Shown in pieces: positions 8,682 to 15,633 of a DNA stretch of 64,000 bases (the stretch's first letter is position 1; each line of letters opens with the position of its first letter). The notes under the pieces are model-generated. The model was not told where the DNA came from and did no database searches. It saw nothing but the letters and a program-made list of their open reading frames with translations. The stretch is from Thalassolituus sp. UBA674 (lineage in GTDB: Bacteria; Pseudomonadota; Gammaproteobacteria; Pseudomonadales; Oceanobacteraceae): the NCBI GenBank assembly GCA_002298335.1, contig DBNK01000023.1:39304-103303 (forward strand). Reading direction: 5' to 3'. The position numbers were made by a program, and so were the translations under genes.

Positions 8682-10157
8682 CTATGCCCGTCCCAGTTCA
8701 AACTCAAAACAGGTTCCCCTGTTCAGTTCGCTGCGTACCGAGATATCGCTGTTGTGTATGGCCAGAATCCGTTTGACGATGGCCAGCCCGAGACCAGAGC
8801 CGATCTGGCTCGAGTGGTGGGTGTCCTTTGATTGATAAAAACGGTCAAAGATGTGTGGCAGCTCGGCACTGCTGATGCCCGTGCCGGTATCCGCTACGGC
8901 TACCCGGCTGCCGTTTTCTGTCTGTTCAATACCAAGAGTCACCTTGCCACCAGCGGGTGTATGGCGGACAGCGTTGCTGATCAGGTTCTCAAGAACACGC
9001 TGTATCATGCCGATATCGGCGACCACAAAGGCATCTACGGGGTCGGGCAGGGCGAGTGACAGGGTGACGCCGCGCTGGCTGGCGAGCTGCGACATGTCCT
9101 GACTGCAGTCCTGCAGAAGTTCACTGAGAGAGAAACGTTCCGGCTCAGGTTTTAAGCCACCGGATTCCAGTGTCGCCAGATCAAACAGGTCACTGACCAG
9201 TCTGGTCAGGCGCTGCCCCTGCTTATAGGCGGAGCGGACATTGTTCAGCTGTTGTTCGTGGCTGTCAGATCCGGCTTTGATCAGGGTGAGTTCCAGTGCG
9301 CCCTGGAGTGCCGCCAGTGGCGTTCTCAGATCGTGGGAAACGTTGGCGATCAGCTCGCGCCGGGTCTGATCCAGCTGCTGAATAGCATTGAGCTGCCGGG
9401 CAACCGTATCCTGCAGGTCGCAGAAGCTGTGTCGCAGCTGGCGGATTTCATGGGTCTGGTCCGGACCATAGCGGAGCAGACTCTGTTCACCCGGCTGATA
9501 ATCACGGAGATCGTCCCGCAGACGTGCCAGTGGCCGGGTCAGAATAAAGGCCAGTACCGCAGCGATCAGCAGGGCTCCGGCGATGGCCGCCGCTGCCAGC
9601 AGCAGAAACAGCTGCTGATCCGACTGATTCCGGGCTTCCTGCTTCATGGCGTTGTAGACCTGACCACCAACCACCGCGTAGACGTAGCCAAATCTTTGCT
9701 CTGCGTCTTCAATCGGCGAGGCAGAAAATACCGTTTTCTGTTGCGGGCGCTGCGGATCATCCCCCAGGACCGGCAATCCGGCGCCACTGAGAAACGCTTC
9801 GACGGCGCTGATATCAATACGTTTGAGCTGCACCTTCGCCGGGTCGAGCCGGTGAGCAAGAATCCGGCCGTGGGTGTCTGTCACATAAATCTCCAGTGCC
9901 GGGTTGATCACCATGGCCCGGCCAGCCAGCTCGGTGAGCCGTTGTTCATGCAGCCCGCCAGCATCGATCAGGGGTTCCTGCTGAGTGATGTACATGGCGG
10001 TTGAGCGGTTGATGCCCTGCAGCGCTGCCAGTTCTCCCTGTCTGGCCATGTTCTGTGAGAGGCTGATCAGCACACTGCCCAGTACCGCAATGATCAGCAG
10101 AAACAGCAGAGTGATCTGGCCGTACAGAGAATGAATGAAGGTATTAACTGGCCGCAT
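8682..10157 (-). CDS. Sensor histidine kinase
   Basis: The 491-aa membrane kinase has two transmembrane segments (about 13-33 and 183-206) bracketing a periplasmic sensor domain of about 150 residues. A HAMP region follows, then an H-box ANVSH275DLRTPL and an HATPase domain with NLISNAVRHTP, DTGTGIS and GSGLGLAIVKR. It overlaps the upstream response-regulator gene by 14 bp and is the last gene of a spondin-spondin-RR-HK unit. Although pckA is followed by ompR-envZ in enterobacteria, the sensor and H-box context do not look like EnvZ; the signal is unknown. Confidence 0.88.
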   Translation of the reverse strand: MRPVNTFIHSLYGQITLLFLLIIAVLGSVLISLSQNMARQGELAALQGINRSTAMYITQQEPLIDAGGLHEQRLTELAGRAMVINPALEIYVTDTHGRILAHRLDPAKVQLKRIDISAVEAFLSGAGLPVLGDDPQRPQQKTVFSASPIEDAEQRFGYVYAVVGGQVYNAMKQEARNQSDQQLFLLLAAAAIAGALLIAAVLAFILTRPLARLRDDLRDYQPGEQSLLRYGPDQTHEIRQLRHSFCDLQDTVARQLNAIQQLDQTRRELIANVSHDLRTPLAALQGALELTLIKAGSDSHEQQLNNVRSAYKQGQRLTRLVSDLFDLATLESGGLKPEPERFSLSELLQDCSQDMSQLASQRGVTLSLALPDPVDAFVVADIGMIQRVLENLISNAVRHTPAGGKVTLGIEQTENGSRVAVADTGTGISSAELPHIFDRFYQSKDTHHSSQIGSGLGLAIVKRILAIHNSDISVRSELNRGTCFEFELGRA

Positions 10158-10875
10158 TGAATCTGTACCCTACGCCCCATACGGTCACTATGATGCCGGG
10201 TGACGACGGGTCGGTTTCCAGTTTTGCCCGCAGGCGGTTGATGTGCGAGTTGACGGTATGCTCGTAGCCACTGTGGGCGTATCCCCAGATGTGTTCGAGC
10301 AGTTCTGAGCGGGAGAAGACCGTCCCCGGGTGGGCCATGAACCAGGCCAGCAGATCGAATTCTTTCGACGTCAGCTCCAGAGGTTGACCGTCCCGGCTGC
10401 ATTCCCGGCTGCGCTGATTCAGGGTCAGGCCAGCAGCGGACAGCACTTCCACTTGCCGGACGGCATTCAGGCCCGTTGCTGAGCGGCGGATAAGGGCTTT
10501 GACGCGTGCACCCAGTTCCAGCATGGAAAACGGCTTCACCAGATAGTCGTCAGCACCCATTTCCAGCCCGAGTACCCGGTCCAGTTCGCCGGAGCGGCTG
10601 GTCAGCATCAGCAACGGAGTGTCATTGAGCCGTGCCCGCAGGTCGCGGCAGATCTCCAGGCCGTCTTTGGACGGCAGGCGCAGGTCCAGCAGGATTGCCG
10701 ACCATTGTTCTTCCTCGGCGCGGCGGAAGCCGGTTAAGCCATCGTGTTCGACCGTCAGGCTGTAGTCACTGCTCAGATGGAGTCTGATCAGGCTGGCAAT
10801 GGCTTCATCGTCTTCAATCAGCAGCAGCCGTGCAGGCTCCGCCGTGGTCGTGCGGATAGCGTGGGTCTGGTTCAT
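10144..10875 (-). CDS. OmpR/PhoB-family response regulator
   Basis: The protein has 243 aa from ATG 10875, chosen because AGAGGA lies 8 bases upstream; an in-frame TTG at 10893 would add six residues. The receiver domain has phospho-acceptor Asp64 (ILLDLRLP), acidic pair EDD near 21-23, and the conserved Lys in DDYLVKPF. The C-terminal winged helix carries LTSKEFDLLAWFM and VNSHINRLRAKLE, then GVGYRF. It pairs with the overlapping histidine kinase. A partial terminator sits between it and the spondin genes upstream, so its expression may be only partly linked to them. Confidence 0.9.
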   Translation of the reverse strand: MNQTHAIRTTTAEPARLLLIEDDEAIASLIRLHLSSDYSLTVEHDGLTGFRRAEEEQWSAILLDLRLPSKDGLEICRDLRARLNDTPLLMLTSRSGELDRVLGLEMGADDYLVKPFSMLELGARVKALIRRSATGLNAVRQVEVLSAAGLTLNQRSRECSRDGQPLELTSKEFDLLAWFMAHPGTVFSRSELLEHIWGYAHSGYEHTVNSHINRLRAKLETDPSSPGIIVTVWGVGYRFNAAS

Positions 10876-10900
10876 GGGCAAGTCCTCTGGCAATAAACAG

Positions 10901-10934
10901 AAAAGCCGGGGCTGCGCGGTTGCGCCTCCCCGTC
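10901..10934 (-). terminator. Possible intercistronic terminator between spondin lipoprotein and response regulator
   Basis: On the minus strand GGGGAGGCGC and GCGCAGCCCC pair with two central mismatches around an AACC loop, followed by GGCTTTTC. It could act as a partial terminator that sets a spondin-to-regulator expression ratio. Confidence 0.4.
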
Positions 10935-10964
10935 TTTACTTGGTCGCACCAACCCCCGGAATCC

Positions 10965-11651
10965 TTACTCAATGCGGGTAAGAGAAAACACCGCCACCGG
11001 GTTATCGAAACGATGCACTTCAGAGAGCACAGAGTCTGCCTTGCCTCCGGCCATGCTGATCACGCCTGGATGCACGCGGACGCTGCCAGTGTCATCACGT
11101 TCGGCATTGAAGCCTTCACCGCCGTCTGCGGGGCCGGGGATACTGCCCTGAGCTTCGCTGTTGGCTTCGGTTCCGGCATCGTAGGCACGCGCCATAACAC
11201 GGTGGGATTCACCCATGGCAAGGCTGCTCAGCGAGATATCGTGAACCGCCGTAATGGCATCGTTGGTATTGACCAGCATGGTCACTGCCGACAGGTAGGC
11301 GTTATCAAGGTCTTCCACCGGCAGGCTGAGGGTGAGAGTTTCACTCATCCCGGGCATCAGTGCGCCCATACCGGAAGCGGTTGCGAACACTCTTTCATCC
11401 CCTTCCGTTGATGCCAGCAGGAAACTGTTGTCACCACCTTCCGCAATCTGCTCCAGTGCTTCACTGGCGGGTTCGGCCAGGCGGAAGATCTGAAAGTCAT
11501 CCGCCGCGGCAATGGCCGTCAGCGGGGAAAAAGGCTGAGCACTGGTGATGTTGGTGACGGTCAGTTCAAAGGTGGCCATGTCGTCATCACCGCCACAGGC
11601 GGTGAGCAGCAGCGACGAGCAGAGAGCCAGAGTAGCAATTCTGATATTCAT
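10965..11651 (-). CDS. Spondin-domain lipoprotein
   Basis: The protein has 228 aa from ATG 11651, which has GAGGTG six bases upstream. A lipoprotein signal ends in LLLTAC19GGDDD, so the mature protein should be lipid-anchored; the Asp residues after Cys may matter for sorting. The rest matches a Spondin_N-type domain (FELTVTNIT, QPFSPLTAIAAA, AEPASEALEQIAEGGD, RAYDAGTEANSE). In animals this domain is an extracellular matrix adhesion module; in bacteria its function is unknown. A second spondin gene lies immediately upstream (10-bp gap) and a two-component system downstream. Confidence 0.8.
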   Translation of the reverse strand: MNIRIATLALCSSLLLTACGGDDDMATFELTVTNITSAQPFSPLTAIAAADDFQIFRLAEPASEALEQIAEGGDNSFLLASTEGDERVFATASGMGALMPGMSETLTLSLPVEDLDNAYLSAVTMLVNTNDAITAVHDISLSSLAMGESHRVMARAYDAGTEANSEAQGSIPGPADGGEGFNAERDDTGSVRVHPGVISMAGGKADSVLSEVHRFDNPVAVFSLTRIE

Positions 11652-11661
11652 GGGGCTCACC

Positions 11662-12366
11662 TCACTTAACCGTTACGACAACCTGTGCGACCGGGTTCAG
11701 CCAGCGCTGGGAAAAACCGATATCGCTCATACCGCCTTCATCATCGCCATCACCCAGCACGCCACGGTGTACATGAACAAACCCTTCAGCCTCTGCACTG
11801 ACACCAGTACCGCCCATGCCAACCATATCTTCCAGCGGCGGCGGTACCGGTAAACCGGCTTCGCCCGGGGCACCGCTGCCACGGATTTCATCGTTCGCTT
11901 CGGTACCGGCATCGTAGGCATTCAGTGCAATGGGATAGACGCCCGGTTCTGTCGGAATTTCCCAGTGGGTCAGGCCAACAAACCCATCATTGGTGGGCAG
12001 CAGCATGGCGACGATGGACAGGTAGTCGTTACCGGAGGCGTTGTCTGTGTTGAGGGTGACCATGGTGGATGCACCGGGCATCAGCAGGCCTGCCGCGGGG
12101 TTTTCTTCCAGTACGGCACCTGTTGCGCTCAGGGCCTCGGCAATACCTGAGATATCACCACCTTCGGCCATGGCCTGCAGCTCAGCGGTTGCTGCGGCAC
12201 CGGGTTCAAAGACGACCTGGTTGTCACTGTGGGCGGCAATCAGTAACGGAGTGAAGTAAGTTCCGGTGGTGACATTGGTGATTTCAACATCGATTTCAGC
12301 GGCGTAAGACATTGCTGCTGTGCCGGTCAACGCGATAGCCATGACGGCTTTTGTGAGTGTTTTCAT
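11662..12366 (-). CDS. Secreted spondin-domain protein
   Basis: The protein has 234 aa from ATG 12366 (MKTLTKAVMA); an upstream in-frame extension lacks a signal sequence. A Sec signal ends at AMSYA (about residue 22). A Spondin_N-type domain follows: VEITNVTTGTYFTPLLIAAH, FEPGAAATAELQAMAEGGD and LNAYDAGTEANDE. It is clearly paralogous to the downstream lipoprotein (shared AYDAGTEAN and AEGGD blocks), but is soluble or released. It heads the spondin-spondin-RR-HK unit. Role in adhesion or matrix is an inference from the domain name only. Confidence 0.78.
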   Translation of the reverse strand: MKTLTKAVMAIALTGTAAMSYAAEIDVEITNVTTGTYFTPLLIAAHSDNQVVFEPGAAATAELQAMAEGGDISGIAEALSATGAVLEENPAAGLLMPGASTMVTLNTDNASGNDYLSIVAMLLPTNDGFVGLTHWEIPTEPGVYPIALNAYDAGTEANDEIRGSGAPGEAGLPVPPPLEDMVGMGGTGVSAEAEGFVHVHRGVLGDGDDEGGMSDIGFSQRWLNPVAQVVVTVK

Positions 12367-12503
12367 GAGGTTTACCCTGTGTATTTTGTCTGCACTTAGA
12401 AATCCGTGAGGACACTCCGCCATGTGGAGCAGCCTCAGGTTCACTATGTGCCAGGCACAGGGTCTGAAACCTCACAAAAGATTCACAAATTCTTCAAATT
12501 TCA

Positions 12504-14243
12504 TCACCCGTTGTTGAGGCGGTAGAGCAGAATCAGAACGATAATCAGGAGTACGCCAGATACACCCTGCCAGAACTGCACTGGGTTGCGTTCGATCAGC
12601 GGCGGCCTCTTGTGCTGCAGATAGCCTTTGTTGGGGTGCATCAGGTCGTGCACGAATTCGTCGGCTTCCTGATAACGGCGGTGGGGTTCTGGCTGCAGGC
12701 ATTTACGCAGGGCGTAATCGGCCCAGCGCGGAATACTCTGCGGGTCATCAGCATTGAACGCCGGGGTGTAACTCAGGCGCTGCAGCATTTTTACCGAGCT
12801 GATACGCGCTACTTCCGCGCCGTAAGGCAGGCGTCCGGTGAGCATTTCGTAGGTGATGGCGCCGAGTGAATACACGTCAGAGGCAATGCTGCCCTGAGAA
12901 CCGAGAAAGTATTCAGGTGCTGAATATTGGGCCGTACCGCGGATGCCATCCTGATCCAGTGGGTTATCGACCTCCAGCAGGCCCGCCACCCTGACGGCAC
13001 CGAAGTCGATGATTTTTACCGTACCTTCGCTGTCGATCATGATGTTGTCGGGTTTCAGGTCCTGATGCAGCATTTCCAGCCGGTGGAAGGCGCGCAGCCC
13101 CCGGGCAATCTGCACGACGATATCGCGGACTTTCTCGATGGCGGGGCGCGGGTTATCGCGCATCCACTGGGCGAGGGTAATGCCCTCAATGAACTCGGTG
13201 ACCAGATAGATGTAATTTGGTTTACGCGGGTGTTCCACCGGTTTGAGTACATGGGGGCTGTTGATGCGCCGGGCGATCCATTCTTCCAGTAAGAAACGCT
13301 CCAGATAAGTGGTGTCTTCGCGCAGTTCGCCGGACGGCGTTTTGAGAATAACCGTTACGCCGCTGGCGTTGTCCCGCGCCAGAAATACATGGCTGCGCGG
13401 GCTGGCGTGAATCTTCCGCAGAATGGTGTAGCCGTCAAATTCTTCCCGGGCATCCAGTTCCGGCGGGAAGGGCAGTTCGGTCAGCTGCTGGTGCACGTCA
13501 CTTTTGCTCTGCGCCGGTAACTGGTCAACGCGCAGTATCTGAATGGTGAGGTTGTCGTCGCTCTTATTGGCTCTGGCTTTATCGAGAATCACCTGAGCAG
13601 CCTGATCCAGATTCCCGGCGTATTCTTTCAGTGTCTCAGTGACGAAGTCATCGTCAACGAACTCGTAGATGCCGTCGGTGGCGAGCACAAAGGTGTCGCC
13701 GGTATCCAGTGACTGTGAGCGGTAATCGATTTCAAGCTGATCATCCATACCCAGGGCACGGGTGAGATAGCTCTTGTTCTCTTCAGTATAAAAACGGTGA
13801 TCTTTGGTCAGGGGCTCAAGTGCATCGCCCTGTACCTGATAAACACGGGTATCACCGGCATGAAACAGGTGCAGGGTCCGTGACTTGATGACGATGGCGC
13901 TGAAGGTGCACACATAACCCCGGTTCATGTCATGGCGGTACTGACTCTGGCGGGTCTGGGCATAGAGCCAGGAGTTGGCGGCCGCCAGCACTTTCAGGCC
14001 AGAGGTTTTGACTGACCAGGCCTCAGAGGTGCAGTAGTAATCGCTGAGGAAGTTCTGCACCGCGGTGGCGCTGGCGATCTGACTGACGCTGCTGCTGCTG
14101 ATGCCATCGGCGAGTGCCATGGCGATGCCTTTGCTCTCCAGCAGGGGGCTTGCGGGGATCTGAACGGCGTGAAAGTCCTGATTCAGTGGCTTAACGCCTT
14201 TGTCGGTGGCTTGCCCGACAGAGACCTGCAATGTATCCGGCAT
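12504..14243 (-). CDS. Bifunctional PP2C phosphatase / Ser-Thr protein kinase
   Basis: The 579-aa protein joins two domains. Residues 1-240 form a PP2C-type phosphatase (metal Asp in ALADGIS about 44-50, ATDGIYEF 189-196, SDDNLT 228-233). Residues about 268-535 form a Hanks-type kinase with VILK301, HQD395LKPDN and IIDFGAV 411-417. A C-terminal transmembrane helix lies at about 557-575. The glycine-rich loop is degenerate and the catalytic motif reads HQD rather than HRD. A gene of this type neighbours nitrate assimilation genes in pseudomonads (recalled); here it follows the nitrite-family transporter by 140 bp with a terminator between, and has GAGGAG before its ATG. Confidence 0.88.
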   Translation of the reverse strand: MPDTLQVSVGQATDKGVKPLNQDFHAVQIPASPLLESKGIAMALADGISSSSVSQIASATAVQNFLSDYYCTSEAWSVKTSGLKVLAAANSWLYAQTRQSQYRHDMNRGYVCTFSAIVIKSRTLHLFHAGDTRVYQVQGDALEPLTKDHRFYTEENKSYLTRALGMDDQLEIDYRSQSLDTGDTFVLATDGIYEFVDDDFVTETLKEYAGNLDQAAQVILDKARANKSDDNLTIQILRVDQLPAQSKSDVHQQLTELPFPPELDAREEFDGYTILRKIHASPRSHVFLARDNASGVTVILKTPSGELREDTTYLERFLLEEWIARRINSPHVLKPVEHPRKPNYIYLVTEFIEGITLAQWMRDNPRPAIEKVRDIVVQIARGLRAFHRLEMLHQDLKPDNIMIDSEGTVKIIDFGAVRVAGLLEVDNPLDQDGIRGTAQYSAPEYFLGSQGSIASDVYSLGAITYEMLTGRLPYGAEVARISSVKMLQRLSYTPAFNADDPQSIPRWADYALRKCLQPEPHRRYQEADEFVHDLMHPNKGYLQHKRPPLIERNPVQFWQGVSGVLLIIVLILLYRLNNG

Positions 14244-14276
14244 ACATACTCCTCAGTGTGGCAGGCCAGCAACAGA

Positions 14277-14322
14277 AAAGCCCACGCTCCCGGTCACGTG
14301 ACCAACCGGGAGGGTGGGCTTT
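14277..14322 (-). terminator. Intercistronic terminator between FNT transporter and kinase-phosphatase
   Basis: AAAGCCCACGCTCCCGGT and ACCGGGAGGGTGGGCTTT pair in 17 of 18 positions around a 10-base loop. On the minus strand the stem ends in a short U-run (CTTTTCTG). It probably reduces readthrough from the transporter gene into the kinase gene. Confidence 0.75.
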
Positions 14323-14383
14323 GTCTTTACGTTCCGAAGGTAAGCGGATTGTCTCTGATCAGAGGCAATCCGTCAGCCATCGA

Positions 14384-15193
14384 TTACAGCTTACGATCAG
14401 CGCTCTGACGAACGTGAGTAAAGTAGAGTGGCAGGGCTACGAAGACGAAACCACCCACCAGGTTACCCAGTGCAGTTGGCAGTTCGTTCCAGATGATGTA
14501 GTCCATCACAGTGAAGTCACCACCCATGATCATGGAGAATGGGAACAGGAACATGTTCACGATGGAGTGTTCGAAGCCCATGAAGAAGAACAGCATGATT
14601 GGCATCCACATAGCGAACATTTTGGAGATCGCAGAGGTAGAGATCATGGCGCCAACAACACCCATAGATACCATCCAGTTGCACAGCATGCCGCGGATGA
14701 AGATCGTGAACCAGCCATCAATACCGTGTGCTGCGTAACCCACAGTACGGGATTCGCCGATGGAAGACACTTTAGCTGCAATTGCGCCGCCGTCCGTGTT
14801 GTAGCCATAAGTCAGGATGAAAGAGATCATCACTGCAACAGACAGCGCACCCGCCAGGTTGCCGCAGAACACCAGGCCCCAGTTACGCAGCAGCTGAGGA
14901 ACAGTACAGCCAGGACGTTTGTCGATGATGGCCAGTGGTACCAGAGTGAACACACCGGTCAGCAGGTCGAACTTCATCAGGTACAGCATGATAAAACCGA
15001 CCGGGAAGAGTACAGCACCCAGAATCGCAGAGCCGCTGCTCATAGCCACTGTGATGGCGAATACCGCCGCCAGAGCCAGAATAGCACCGGCCATAAAGGC
15101 ACGGATCAGGGTGTCCTTGGTGGACATAAAGATTTTTTCAGCACCGCTGTCCACCATCTTGGTAGCGAACTCGGAGGGCATGAGATAAGACAT
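14384..15193 (-). CDS. Formate/nitrite transporter (FNT) family protein, probable nitrite channel
   Basis: The 269-aa protein has six membrane helices. FNT features include the GAGAILALAAV-like N-terminal helix region (AGAILALAAVFAIT near 35-48), NWMVSMGVVGA (about 177-187) and the signature GFEHSIVNMFLFP (about 213-225). Members pass formate, nitrite or hydrosulfide; the nitrogen-type control region upstream (sigma-54 promoter, ANTAR leader) favours nitrite. The start is ATG 15193 with GAGG upstream. It is followed by the PP2C-kinase gene after a terminator. Confidence 0.9.
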   Translation of the reverse strand: MSYLMPSEFATKMVDSGAEKIFMSTKDTLIRAFMAGAILALAAVFAITVAMSSGSAILGAVLFPVGFIMLYLMKFDLLTGVFTLVPLAIIDKRPGCTVPQLLRNWGLVFCGNLAGALSVAVMISFILTYGYNTDGGAIAAKVSSIGESRTVGYAAHGIDGWFTIFIRGMLCNWMVSMGVVGAMISTSAISKMFAMWMPIMLFFFMGFEHSIVNMFLFPFSMIMGGDFTVMDYIIWNELPTALGNLVGGFVFVALPLYFTHVRQSADRKL

Positions 15194-15288
15194 GGTCAGT
15201 TCCTCAAAGGGTTAAGTTAATCGTGTTTTAAATGGTCAGATAAATCTGCTGTTCTCTTGCCTTTCGTCCGGGAGGGTGAATCGCAGGC

Positions 15289-15347
15289 AAAAAAAAACGA
15301 CGTACTCACGCAGTGTGCACAAACATGCACTGGTGAGAGACGTCGTT
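15289..15347 (-). terminator. Leader attenuator terminator upstream of FNT gene
   Basis: On the minus strand AACGACGT...ACGTCGTT forms the stem base, with CTCAC/GTGAG and GTGCA-tgtttg-TGCAC above it, followed immediately by a run of nine T (the stem TT plus 15289-15297). The terminator lies inside the 5' leader, about 95 bases before the FNT start, so it should block transcription unless it is disrupted. Confidence 0.85.
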
Positions 15348-15380
15348 ATCTCGGTTCATATCGGGCCGCCATTGGCCTGA
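15337..15380 (-). promoter_or_regulatory. Dual hexaloop (ANTAR-responsive) antiterminator element
   Basis: Hairpin P1 (15364-15377) is GGCC-AATGGC-GGCC. Hairpin P2 (15337-15352) is GAGAT-AACGAC-GTCTC with a T.G closing pair. Both have six-base loops with A at position 1 and G at position 4, the known ANTAR RNA signature. The P2 loop and 3' strand are the 5' strand of the following terminator, so folding P2 excludes the terminator. This matches NasR-type antitermination, which is triggered by nitrate or nitrite. No ANTAR protein gene is in the window. Confidence 0.8.
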
Positions 15381-15390
15381 ATAATAAAAA

Positions 15391-15405
15391 GCAGATAGCG
15401 TGCCA
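15391..15405 (-). promoter_or_regulatory. Sigma-54 (RpoN) promoter for FNT transporter
   Basis: On the minus strand TGGCACGCTATCTGC matches the TGGCACG-N4-TTGC consensus at 10 of 11 fixed positions with exact -24/-12 spacing. The predicted start of transcription falls at about 15380, exactly where hairpin P1 begins. Confidence 0.8.
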
Positions 15406-15500
15406 GTTTTCCTTTTTGTTGTTTTTAAAGGTTTTTTTGAGCATCGGGCATGAAAGCGCACACATGATGAGCCCAAAAACGAGCCAGTCTGATCAGAATG

Positions 15501-15517
15501 AGAGCCAAAAAGGTGCA
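15501..15517 (-). promoter_or_regulatory. Possible NtrC binding site
   Basis: On the minus strand TGCACC-TTTTT-GGCTCT has one perfect half and a partial second half of the NtrC consensus TGCACC-N5-GGTGCA. It lies about 100 bp upstream of the sigma-54 promoter, a normal enhancer distance. Confidence 0.45.
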
Positions 15518-15582
15518 TAAACTGGTATTTAGTTTGTGTGTTTAATGCCAATGCAAAGCCGTGTACCCGGCGGTGGAACTGA

Positions 15583-15588
15583 TATACT
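15583..15588 (+). promoter_or_regulatory. Possible tex -10 box
   Basis: TATACT lies 46 bp before the tex ATG. No good -35 hexamer is seen, so confidence is low. Confidence 0.35.
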
Positions 15589-15633
15589 CAGCGGCATTTC
15601 AAACCCTGTCTGTGAATTTTTACCGAGCACCGC

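Larger units (their letters stand above)
15194..15633. other. Divergent regulatory region FNT transporter / tex (440 bp)
   Basis: There is no gene here. On the minus strand, from upstream to downstream, it holds a TGCACC half-site (NtrC-like), a sigma-54 promoter, a leader with two hexaloop hairpins, an intrinsic terminator with nine T, and about 95 bases of untranslated leader before the FNT start. The plus-strand right end carries the likely tex promoter. Confidence 0.8.

Noticed and set aside
7112..8707. Long antisense open frame across pckA (531 codons, minus strand)
   Set aside because: It mirrors the codon bias of a highly expressed gene; pckA on the plus strand has full family motifs, a start with leader and a terminator.
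8682..10875. ompR-envZ by position next to pckA
   Set aside because: The sensor domain and H-box context are not EnvZ-like, and the pair is in an operon with spondin genes; kept as a generic two-component system.
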